DNA of 64,000 bases from Rhizophlyctis rosea (Eukaryota > Chytridiomycota > Chytridiomycetes > Rhizophlyctidales > Rhizophlyctidaceae): assembly GCA_027596075.1 (NCBI GenBank), contig JADGJC010000063.1, positions 1-64,000 on the forward strand. Reading direction: 5' to 3'. The notes under the pieces are model-generated. The model was not told the origin of the DNA. It did not search any database and saw only the letters and a program-made list of their open reading frames with translations. The translations under genes were made by a program, and so were the position numbers. This document shows, in pieces, positions 46,134-55,199 of this stretch (position 1 is the stretch's first letter; the number at the start of each line of letters is the position of its first letter).

Positions 46134-46982
46134 TTTGTTGCTTGGAGGATATGGTAATGCAGGAGGAAAGCGCTTGCGACGCAGAATGGGGAGAGGAATC
46201 GAAAGACGGCATTTATACCCTCATTTACTCACGATCATGGATGTGACCTACCGGTTGTCGGATGGCCACGCAACGCCAGACGGGATGGGTTCCACATGAT
46301 AAGGTGAAGGGAGGTTTGCGGCTTCTGTAGAGAAGGTTCCGGCCAGACATCTGCTTGCTAAGTTGCCAGTCTGATTATCAGCAACCCATGGAAACAAAAG
46401 TTCCCCTCTTGCCGAACTTGGCGGGCCAGAAGAGGTGGTGCTCACCAATCGGAGGTTTGAACAGTCGAACTTCTTCAAACCTCCGAACACCCCCATCGGG
46501 TGTATTGGAAAATTCCACGGATCCCAAAGGCTGGAATTTGGTTGTTGGGTAACAAGTTGAACATGAGACGCCAGGGTCCTTTCGACGGTTCAACCATTTT
46601 GTTTGTCAATAAAAAGGGTAGACTGCACTTTTAGTCTGCTCGTCCGAAAGTGGTCCTCTAAGGTAAAGTACCCCATTTGTTCGCCATCTTATGCTCAGCC
46701 AACTTGCGCATCCCTCCATACCGACAGAAGAGTAGTCAAAAGTACCTGTTGAGAATTGGTAGTACACCCAACTGTGTAACAGGTGGTCGAAAGTACGTAG
46801 AATGCGCTCACAGTTTGTTTCCTGTGTTGTACGCAGTCCAAACGTACTTGATCAAGCATGGGGAAACGAACTCTCAGTGGTACTGGAATGTCTTGCAAAG
46901 TCAGCGATCCGATCAATTGCAAAACCTCCTCGCCTGTCCGGCTGCTGTGGGGCGGAAAGAAATGAAAGAAGGGCGACCGAGC
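46134..46982. other. Intergenic between CFEM-like gene and promoter array
   Basis: About 850 bp. If the minus-strand TATA box at 46983-46990 is used, this would be the leader of a minus-strand transcript leading towards the CFEM-like gene at 46133. I see short minus-strand reading pieces with Cys residues (46695-46920) but no complete exon chain. Confidence 0.35.
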
Positions 46983-46990
46983 CTTTTATA
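46983..46990 (-). promoter_or_regulatory. TATA box, leftward
   Basis: Minus-strand TATAAAAG, in the context ATATAAAAGGC, about 95 bp left of the first CRE of the array. Its immediate context matches the right-hand box (TATAAAAGGC). It would direct transcription to lower coordinates, with a start near 46960. Confidence 0.5.
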
Positions 46991-47085
46991 TGATGATAAC
47001 CACCCTTTGTTTGCTGCTAAGTCACTCAACCACAAAAAATAAGAAAAAAGCTGATCGCCCGGAAATCTCAACGGCCTTTGCGGCA

Positions 47086-47555
47086 TGACGTCAATCAAAA
47101 CGGATTGCCGTTCGCTAATTGGCTACGTCAGTCACAAGAGATTGCCGTTCGCTGATTGGCCAATTATTTTTAGGCTCTTTCTGAGCGTGATGTCAATCAT
47201 AAAAGATTGCCGCCGGTGATTGGCTGAAGAGCTCAGCGGTCTTCCATGCATGACGTCAATCAGAAGAAGTTTGCCGCTCAATGATTGGCTAGTTATCTTC
47301 AAGTCTTGCTGGGCATGTGACGTCAATCACGATAAGATTGCCGCTTGGTGATTGGCTAGAGCTTCATACGGTCATCTGAGCATAGGATCATAGCATCATG
47401 ACGTCAGTCGCAGGTGATTGCTGCGCTGTGATTGGCTGGATGTTTGAACGAACCTATGATCGACAGGTAGTTAACAACATTCTGTCAGCTGAAGCTGATT
47501 GCCGCGCGCTGATTGGTTGAAACCTTCAAGGCCCATAATGGACCTTTTTGATTGG
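47086..47555. promoter_or_regulatory. Array of CRE + inverted CCAAT modules
   Basis: Six modules each have a TGACGTCA-type site followed by GATTGCCG and then TGATTGGC. CRE starts are 47086, 47124 (TACGTCAG), 47188 (TGATGTCA), 47251, 47318 and 47399; four are perfect TGACGTCA. The paired ATTGG starts are 47118, 47155, 47219, 47284, 47351 and 47431, so the distance is 31-33 bp every time, about three helical turns. A seventh copy (ATTGG at 47512) has lost its CRE, and an eighth is only ATTGG at 47551. Distances between modules vary (38-81 bp). In fungi CRE sites bind bZIP proteins and CCAAT boxes bind the HAP complex; use of either here is inferred. Confidence 0.75.
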
Positions 47556-47588
47556 TGGAACTTTTGATGAATCGTCACATCTTGGAAG

Positions 47589-47596
47589 TATAAAAG
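47589..47596 (+). promoter_or_regulatory. TATA box, rightward
   Basis: TATAAAAG in the context GTATAAAAGGCC, about 35 bp right of the last CCAAT box of the array and 29 bp before the hairpin at 47618. The spacing fits a transcription start at or just before the hairpin. Confidence 0.6.
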
Positions 47597-47617
47597 GCCC
47601 CACGTCCTCTCAAACCA

Positions 47618-47686
47618 AGTGAGTCCCGACGGAGGGCCTTGAATGTGGAATCGATCATTTGTCCGTCGTCCGTGACACTCACTTTT
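47618..47686 (+). ncRNA. Candidate structured transcript after the array
   Basis: AGTGAGT (47618-47624) pairs with ACTCACT (47677-47683), and GACGGA (47628-47633) pairs with TCCGTC (47662-47667), giving a two-part stem with a 28-nt loop. TTTT (47683-47686) follows directly. With a TATA box 29 bp upstream, this has the layout of a TATA-driven Pol III transcript about 67 nt long. No known RNA family is recognised. An alternative is that GTGAGT at 47619 is a 5'-UTR splice donor of a Pol II transcript; no plus-strand coding gene follows within 2 kb except ECO1. Confidence 0.35.
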
Positions 47687-47927
47687 CCCGGCATACGACG
47701 TGATGATGCACTGCGTGCACGTACTCGAGCCTGAATGGACCAACTTGAGGCCAAAGACTTGATTGCAAATTCCCTCCAAAATAGGGTGTTGCTATCATAT
47801 GATCATTGTGATCAGTTTACAAGGCCGAGACTTCTTTCATACTCGTGAACAATTCAAATTTCTTTTCAGGGTATTTGCAAGTGGTATATTGGATCCCCCA
47901 CATCCCGCAACGCTCATCCAACCTCCC

Positions 47928-49056
47928 TCATCTCTCCTCCTCATCCTGTCCATCCACAGCAATATCTTCTAATCCCGCCCCCTCCTCATCTTCATCGTTT
48001 CCATCTTCATCCCTATCCAATACCGACAGATCCAGTGCGGCAAGCACGTCGCTCTGCAGAAAATCGCTGGCGATATCAACCATGCTGGCCATATATGCGG
48101 TTCTGTTTGGTGGAGGGATTGTGAAGGATGTTGGGAGTTTGGGGGAGGCAGTGGGTGTAGCTGTTCATTTTGACTTGGTATTAGCAGATGGCCCTGATGC
48201 GGGACAACCCATGGAGACATACATGAAAAATCTGGCGAACTTGGCGATGTTGATGTTGAAGGTTGATGCTGATGCCGATTATCAACGCGTCTTGCACTAT
48301 GTTCCATTGACACTCTGCCTCGTGGCTGAGATCTTGTCGTGCTTTGAGTCACACTGGCAGGTTTCGGTGTTGACGAATCGCGGGTCCGACGGGGAGTAGG
48401 TTGTTCTGTGCTTGGTTCGACCGGTGCCGTTGTTGAGTCCCTATGCACCTGAACATCTGCGCTTGTTTGTGTCATTTCATCCACTTGACGAGATTGTTCG
48501 CCACCTGCCAGTTCGTGAGCTGTGGAAGCAAAATCCCTGATGATGAAAGGTATCCACATACCCGAAGGCCGACTGTTCGGCCGTTTGGGATCCGTGGTGC
48601 GCTGATCAGGTTTCTGATGAAGTTTACGCAGGAGCTCGAGATACTTTGGCTTTTGATGTTCCCTATGACCCCACCAGCTGGGATATTGCCCAAAAATAAC
48701 GGTAGGCTCAGAGCCTGGTATGGTCAAAAGTTTGGGTTCGGGTTCTTGTTCTGCAGAGTCTCTGGGGTTCTGGGTGGGTGGTGGATCGGAGTGATCAGAC
48801 GAAAATCTTGTGTCTGTTTAGAAAGCTGTATTGACTTGAAAGGCCTCACCACTGGAATGTTATACACCGCCTTCTGTGCCGTCTTTCGTGTGCCTGCCCT
48901 TGTATCGTAGGTGGAGTCTGGTATTCTTTCGCTGATCGGCTGTGGGAATTGTGGAACTTGGTAGTAGCGAAGTGCGTCGCTGCTATGGCGAGTGCTCCCT
49001 CGTGGATCGCTGACTCTTGTATGAGGAAGGTCAAAAGTTGTACGAGTTGTTGACAT
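47928..49056 (-). CDS. Unknown protein with acidic C-terminus
   Basis: Exons 49056-48850, 48769-48223 and 48160-47928 join in phase to 328 residues. I do not recognise a family. An N-terminal polar segment (RYYQVPQFPQPISERIPDS) is followed by an aromatic patch at about residues 88-110 (IFGQYPSWWGHREHQ, then KYLELLRKLHQKP) that could be a short folded or binding element. A long Ser/Thr/Pro-rich disordered middle follows. The C-terminus holds MASMVDIASDFLQSDVLAAL and then an acidic tail (DRDEDGNDEDEEG). A possible 42-nt intron with good GTATGT/CCACAG borders lies at 48520-48561; it is in frame, so the protein may be 14 residues shorter. A nuclear role would fit the composition, but is not shown. 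Its 3' end faces the promoter array. Confidence 0.55.
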
Positions 49057-49591
49057 TACTATGTCGTCTGGTTTTGAATATCAGCCGTTGTGCAGATTGC
49101 GATGGGTTTCGTGGGAAAGGGTGGAGGAGGGACCATTATCAGAGAGTCGGAGCATCTGGGCAAGGTCTGGACAATCGTGGCTTGTGCTCGTCCGAACCCC
49201 TCGGACCCCCCATTCATTCCCCAAAATGTTTCCCACTTGAAACTCAACTTTCCCAACCACTTTCTCCCCAAATCTCTTGAAACCAATCGCGCATGTGAGC
49301 AGTGGAATGGACTTCTTTCGCAAGCAACGACAGACCCCTACTGAGTCAACAGAAGACTTGTTGCCGTCCAGGTAGTGGCCCTCGCTTGCTGGACATGACT
49401 GCGAGGAAACTGATCGATACCCATAGACCGCAAGTAACCCGGACATATGTCTCCCGAAAGAAGCGGGCAGAACTAGAAGCGGCAGCAGCAGTCCTCGATA
49501 CCAACAGGTTAGATCGCTAAGTTGTTCCAATGAGAGTCGCCACTGATACATAGTTTTTTGACTCAGCGATTCAACCAACGGGTCAGCAAAT
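49057..49591. other. Divergent promoter region, unknown gene / ECO1
   Basis: About 535 bp between two genes that start outward. Minus-strand frames here extend but show no splice or domain support. No RNA gene is seen. Confidence 0.4.
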
Positions 49592-51165
49592 ATGGACAAA
49601 CTCATAGACAGTGAAAACTCTTTCAACGAGCAGCACCCTTCCCCAACTCGCAAACCCAGCACAACTCAGAATAGTACCAATTCAGTACCATCAAAAGATA
49701 ACGACCCTCCACCAAAAACAAAACCAAAAACCATCGACAACTATTTCTTCAAAATCAACCCACAACCCAGATCAATACTCAAACGCCCCGCACCCGATGA
49801 CTCCACAAGCCCTCCACCAAAACATAAACAAACACCCAAAGCACACCACCCAAACTCACAAAACCCTGCCCTCCTCCTCTCCTCCTCCCCATCCCCTCCC
49901 AAACGTCCCCGCACAACATCCCACACACCAACCCGCACCGCCAAATCCCCTCGCCCCTCATCATCATCAATACCATCATCAACAACAACACCCGCAAAAA
50001 AGTACGAACAGCTCTTCCTAGATCTTGGACAGAAAAACGCCGGTAGCAAGCAATGTTCTCAATGCGGTATGGAGTATGCGTTGGGGAAGGGAGAAGACGA
50101 GGCGGTACATGATCGGTACCATAGAGCTATGATTAGTGGGGTGGAGTGGTCGGTGAGTAGTTTGTGTTGATCGACTGGTCATACTACAAGTCGTTGTTGA
50201 TTGTCGGGCCGAGCTTCTCAATTGCTGGCATTCTCAATATCCAGCGACACGTCAACGAAGTCGTCCTTCAAACCTTCCATGACGGAGCAAAGATCATACT
50301 TGCTGGCGAGGGCTCTAATGCGCGTGAACGGAAGAAGGTGGGGTTACAATTCGACATTGGACCGGAAAACATGCCCTGGCGCAAGTCATCTCATCCTTCT
50401 CCATGACGTTTATCTAGATACGCGACATCATCTCAATCGTAGACCAAGAACTATCGGCCATACCGCTGACAGATGCAGAAATCGACAGAAGCAAGGTATC
50501 CATCTGCCTCCCTTTGTCTCATCAGCTCGCGTTTGCTCATACGTCAAATCACCCTACCGACATTGATGACAGATATACCTCTACCTCAGCAACACCAGCA
50601 AAGTCTACGGCTGTGTCATAGCGGAATCGATCTCGCATGCGTATAGAGCTTTGGCGTTGGGTGAAGAAAGTGGAGGAGAAGGTGGGGCAGCGATAGATGG
50701 GGAAGGAGGGACGGCGTCGATTGGAGGTGGTGGTGCTCTGATTTATTGCAGGTATGATACCCGAGATGCTGGCAAGCAAAACCCTTGCTGTTTATGTAAC
50801 TATTGAACTCTCGCAGCACCGTACGCGTCCCAGCCCTCTGCGGCATAAGTCGAATATGGGTGTCAAAACTCCAGCGACGGAAAGGGATTGGGAGGAAGAT
50901 GTTGGATGTCGTTAGGTAAGTCATGGACGGGCATACGTAATCTACATATCCTCCTATGCCCTTACATGTTTCCTCGTACAGATCCAGATTCCTATTTGGC
51001 TGCACGATCGAAACAAATCTCCTGGCATTTTCTCAACCCACACCGTCAGGCAAATGTCTGGCGGAGCGGTACTGCGGTCGTCCGGATTTTCTTGTGTATG
51101 ATTTGGCGAATTTGGATGGAGATGGGGAGACGTGTACTCCCTCTGCACTTCATGTATCACGGTAA
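49592..51165 (+). CDS. ECO1: Cohesin acetyltransferase Eco1/Ctf7
   Basis: Six exons (49592-50152, 50245-50337, 50418-50495, 50573-50751, 50817-50915, 50982-51165) join in phase to 397 residues. A PIP-like box (TIDNYFFKI near residues 47-55; the usual Gln is replaced) would bind PCNA. A Pro/Ser-rich linker leads to a C2H2 finger: CSQCG, then HDRYHRAM, near residues 158-180. The GNAT acetyltransferase follows with SKVYGCVIAE, then GISRIWVSKLQRRKGIGRKM, which binds acetyl-CoA, and the diagnostic end LLAFSQPTPSGKCLAERY and DFLVYD. Eco1 acetylates Smc3 during S phase to lock cohesin on sister chromatids. A Gly/Glu-rich insert lies between the two halves of the GNAT fold. The order of finger and GNAT domain is that of yeast and animal Eco1/ESCO. 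Confidence 0.93.
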
Positions 51166-51289
51166 CACCGCCGCATGTAGAAGATCAGTTCTGAACCAAT
51201 ATCACAGTTGGGACATAGTGACAAGAGAAATTGGCTCCCTTAATGGTATATTCCAGTGAACGCTCCAAATCTCATGGATCCAAACGCTC

Positions 51290-53515
51290 CTATGAAGCCT
51301 CCAACGGCACAAACTCCTCAAACTCCTGCCGATCCCAGGGGCACCGCTTCGGAACTCCTTCCCTAATGTGTTTGGCGCAGTTGGAGCAGACGCGGTGATT
51401 GCATGGAATAATCGCTAAGGGGGATTTTCGCATGTCAGTTTTGCGTATTACTAAAGAACCACATCATGGGGGGAGAAGCCTTACCAAAACTCTCAATCTG
51501 GTCGTAGCAGAGTTGACATTCTGATGGCGGTGCATTGGCATTTTCCGGTTCTGTTGCTAATAAGGTTGTTTGGTGAGCTTGTCCAGATCGGCCGGCAAGT
51601 AACCGACGTAGCCTTACCTGCGGGCGGCTCCGCTATGGACGCCTGACCTTGCAACCACAAAGTACTCTTCTGCATATCACGTCATTCAGCCTCATGTCAT
51701 CTTTACAGCCCATGAATAATCAAAATCAAACCCACCAACATAATGTCCTCCCGTCTCTGCAAATACTCCTCCTCTAATCCGCGCAAAATCTCTGAACACC
51801 TCTGTTCAGCTTCGCGAATGATACGCGCTTTTTCTGCTAGTGCTCCCTTTCGCCGAGTTCTAGAAAATGTGAGAGGGTGTGAGCGCAGGCTTGATGAACA
51901 GGATTTTGCGATCAACTTCAGCGTCCAACTTCGCACAACTACATACTCATAATCCGCTTCCAACTTCTCCAACTCCTCGGCAGACTGCGCATGGATCTCC
52001 GCGGTGGGTTCTCCCATTGGAGTGTCGGGTGGCGACCTGCACGGGATTCATCAGAATCACGATGTAGTCTCTCAGAAGATGCGCAATGAACATACCGAGT
52101 CTCATACAGAACTTGCATTAAGTCCACCGACGCAGGCGAAGGCGCCGGGTGTTGCTTAGGGACGGGTTTGATGACTGTTCGCGTGATCTTTAGGTGGTCG
52201 TGCACGGTCTGGCGTGGATGAATGGGCGTATATAGGGAATGGGACCTGCAATGGAAGGTCATCAGCCGCCGTTCCAATTTGGATGGGCTACATTAGAAGT
52301 ACCGTTTACTCGGTCCAGACGGAGTAGACGTTCCACTACTACTAGCAACGCTCGTTCTACTCATCAATGATTTATCCAATGACATCAATCTATTTGCCGA
52401 TACAGCATCGTCGCGTCGAATAATATTGGCAGTTACGGGAGGTGATTGCTGCTGTCGCGCTTTTTGTTCGATAATGCTTTTGTAACAGGACTCTGGTTCG
52501 TTATCTGTAGGACAATGACTGTCAGCGTTGAAGCATCATATGCTTCGAGTTGGCGAATGACTCTACCTTGCGCAAACGTAAATTGCAAGAATATGGTTTC
52601 GGCCAGCGTGACTTTCAACATTGGTGGTGTTCCTGTGACGACCTTTGGTTGTATATCCGTCAGTGTATCCAATGGAAACTTGTAGGTAGCGGTTTGGTTG
52701 AAGCGTTGTGACGTCGGTGATGTGTTGCTGTCTGTGCGAATGATGATATCTCCTTGCCACGAGATAGCGTTTTGATAGACGCGGAGAGACCCTTTTCCGA
52801 GTTCCACCTGTGCTGGTGGTCAGCTGCATGCGACACAGATAGTCGTGTCTGGACGTCTTACAAAGTTGAAGCACAGGTTGCAGTCTGTGGTGGCGATGGG
52901 AGGATTCGGGGCCAAGGCTTCAATGCACCATCGCCGGAGCTTCTCAATCATGTCTGCCACAGTCTCTTCCGGAGTGCGCACTTCATCCTCTGGCAGCTTT
53001 TCTTTCGCTTTTGCCTATTCAATCAGAGTCAACTATTCTGACAATCGGATCACGCTTTCGTGATTGCATTGCTTATTTACCAAATCCTCCTCCGTAACGA
53101 ATACTTTCTCATATGATCCAAGTCCAAATACATCTTCAGTAGCGGTAGGTTCAGGTAGCACCGGTCCTGTTGTCAATTCTGCGAGTGCGCTGCGGCCGTT
53201 CTCGAACCCAGTGAGTTGGGTTTGTGGCTGGGAAAGACCCACCAGGCCACCCAACGCCGACGGCCTGGACGACTGCTCTGCTCTGCTAGGAGTTGTGGTG
53301 GTAGGGTTGCTGGACCCAAATATCGCGTCTAGGTCATTATTCGACGACGTTAGAAGTGAAGATAAGGAGCTGGTTTGGCGTGGTGCGGGTGTGGAGGAAT
53401 TGGAAAACAGGGATTCTAAAGAACTTTGCCGTGTTGACGGGGTCGCGAAGGGGTCGTCATCGCGCAGAAAGGATGAAGATGACGAGGTGGACTTGGTGGT
53501 CGGGTATTGGAACAT
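51290..53515 (-). CDS. RING-type zinc finger protein with central PH-like segment
   Basis: Ten exons (53515-53081, 53014-52862, 52807-52567, 52504-52303, 52245-52096, 52036-51947, 51859-51736, 51669-51618, 51556-51485, 51414-51290) join in phase to 547 residues. The N-terminal 145 residues are Ser/Thr-rich with DPFATP- and DLDAIFG-like motifs of the kind that bind endocytic adaptors. Next comes TVADMIEKLRRWC and a beta-rich segment (ELGKGSLRVYQNAISWQGD, then MLKVTLAETIFLQFTF) that reads like a PH/GRAM fold. A coiled-coil follows (EKARIIREAEQRCSEILRG). The C-terminus is a RING finger: ECQLCYDQIESF, IPCNHRVCSNC, then KRCPWDRQEF, with Asp in the last ligand place. RING proteins are mostly ubiquitin ligases; activity and target are inferred. 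I cannot name an ortholog. Confidence 0.75.
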
Positions 53516-53801
53516 GGTTCAGTACGCTCGGGGCTACAAGTTGACTAGGTTTGCTATGTGTTTTCTTCACGCGTGTGGACAGTCTCTAAATGTTGCAGGA
53601 TGGCAAAAGGGCAAGCTGCAGTTGGGAGGATGAGGAAGGGTAAGGTTGCATGCACTTGAATGTCCGCCACCCCGGACCACCTCCACAACTGCGCCACAAA
53701 CAAAGTGCCCACTTTCAAGTTTTGACAGGTCGGCGTGTCGGAAATTTGCAAACTTCATTCCAAAGTATTCCCAGTTCCACCGAACTCAGGGTCTTGAAAG
53801 T

Positions 53802-55061
53802 ATGCCACGAACAACCTTCTTTTGCGTAGGCGCTATATACAAAGATGCAATATTCCATACAGCAAGGTGAACCCTAAATGAAACTCCTCAAGATGATGTG
53901 CAATGGGAGAACCCCTAACATGATACTCACATCGCTAGATTTCCTGAAGAAGATTCGAAGCTGCGAGCCGACCGAGTCGAAAATCGCCTTGGGGGCAACG
54001 CCGGAAACACCCTCGTTGTTCTGAACCACCTACAATGTCTTTCCAAAGACCTACCTCATTGTCAAGAAATGGGTCTAGAGTTTGTTGGAGCCTTCGCCGG
54101 CGACCGCGATGGTCCTCACAAAAGGTGACCCTCAGCAGTGCTCCTTACAGTCCCGAAGTTACATAATCCTCATAGATCACCACCCCAAGTTCCTCCGCAA
54201 CAACCCTTCAAACCCTCTGCCCAACCCTCTCCCTCACCCACTCCCACTTCCGCGGCCCTGCTTACACAGACCCAACCTCCTTCATAATCTCCACCCCAAC
54301 CTCCCGCACAATAATAAACCACACTGACCTCCCTGAACTAAACCATGCGGACTTCACATCAACAATCATGACCGACCCATCCTCTCTCCTCACATCCACC
54401 CCACCACCCGCAGACACCAAAGCTTGGTACCACTTCGAAGGCCGCAACGTTGAGGAATCCAAAAAAATGATCGATTTCATAAGTGAATATCGGACCGCAC
54501 ACCCCGCACGAATCACCATATCCGTTGAATTCGAAAAACCAAACAGACCAGGGCTGGAGTCCCTCCTCCCTAAAGCCGACATCTGCTTCTTCTCGAAAGC
54601 CTTCGCGGAGGGGAAGGGGTTCCAAAATGATCCACAGGTGTTCTTGGCATCTCTCGAAGATACATGTAAACCAGGGTAAGCAAGCTGCCAACTCGACCCA
54701 GCATTTCCTGAACACCCAAAATGGGGTATTACATGTCCAAAACCTCTTCCCATTCCGCAGGGCACACCTCCTCCTGACATGGTCATCCCAAGGCGCATAC
54801 TACACAACAGTCCCAAACACTCAAATCCACCACATAGATGCTATTCCAGTCACGGTAATAGACACCGTGGGCGCCGGCGACACCTTCATCGCTGGCGTGT
54901 TATGGGGACTGGGCATCGGTAAACTCCCACTACACAAAGCAGTGGAAGTAGGATGCACCCTGGCCAGTATCAAATGCAGCATGGCAGGGTTCGGTGGAGT
55001 GGTTGACGCCGCGAGGCAGAGGATAGAGAGAGTATGTGAAAATAAGGAAGCCCTGGAGTAG
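53802..55061 (+). CDS. pfkB-family sugar kinase, ketohexokinase-like
   Basis: Exon 1 (53802-53866), exon 2 from 53939, exon 3 to 54675 and exon 4 (54761-55061) are clear. The junction between exons 2 and 3 (about 54110-54200) has several possible sites and is unresolved. The N-terminus (FFCVGAIYKD) and the pfkB motif RLGGNAGNTLVVLNHL are present. The middle carries SRTIINHTDLPELN and WYHFEGRNVEES, then SVEFEKPNRPG and CFFSKAFAEGKGF. The C-terminal pfkB signature DTVGAGDTF contains the catalytic Asp and anion hole. The set of motifs WxHFEGR, VEFEKP and FxSK is that of ketohexokinase, which phosphorylates fructose at C1; other ketoses are possible. It diverges from the RING gene across 286 bp. 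Confidence 0.83.
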
Positions 55062-55199
55062 CATCTATGCTACAAAGAGGGGTGTTGCATCACGAAGCTT
55101 CACTGGTTGGATATCAGACAAATTGATTTCCGGCAACCCTGTTATGAATCTTTTGGGCAAAGGGGTATATACAAAATCACAACAAGAAAAATGTCAGAA

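Noticed and set aside
47086..47555. A CRISPR-like or satellite repeat
   Set aside because: Spacing between units is irregular and units are only partly alike; the conserved parts are transcription-factor motifs.
47845..48399. A plus-strand frame just right of the promoter array, first considered as the array's target gene
   Set aside because: It is antisense to exons of the minus-strand gene at 47928-49056, which have in-phase splice sites and a sensible acidic tail.
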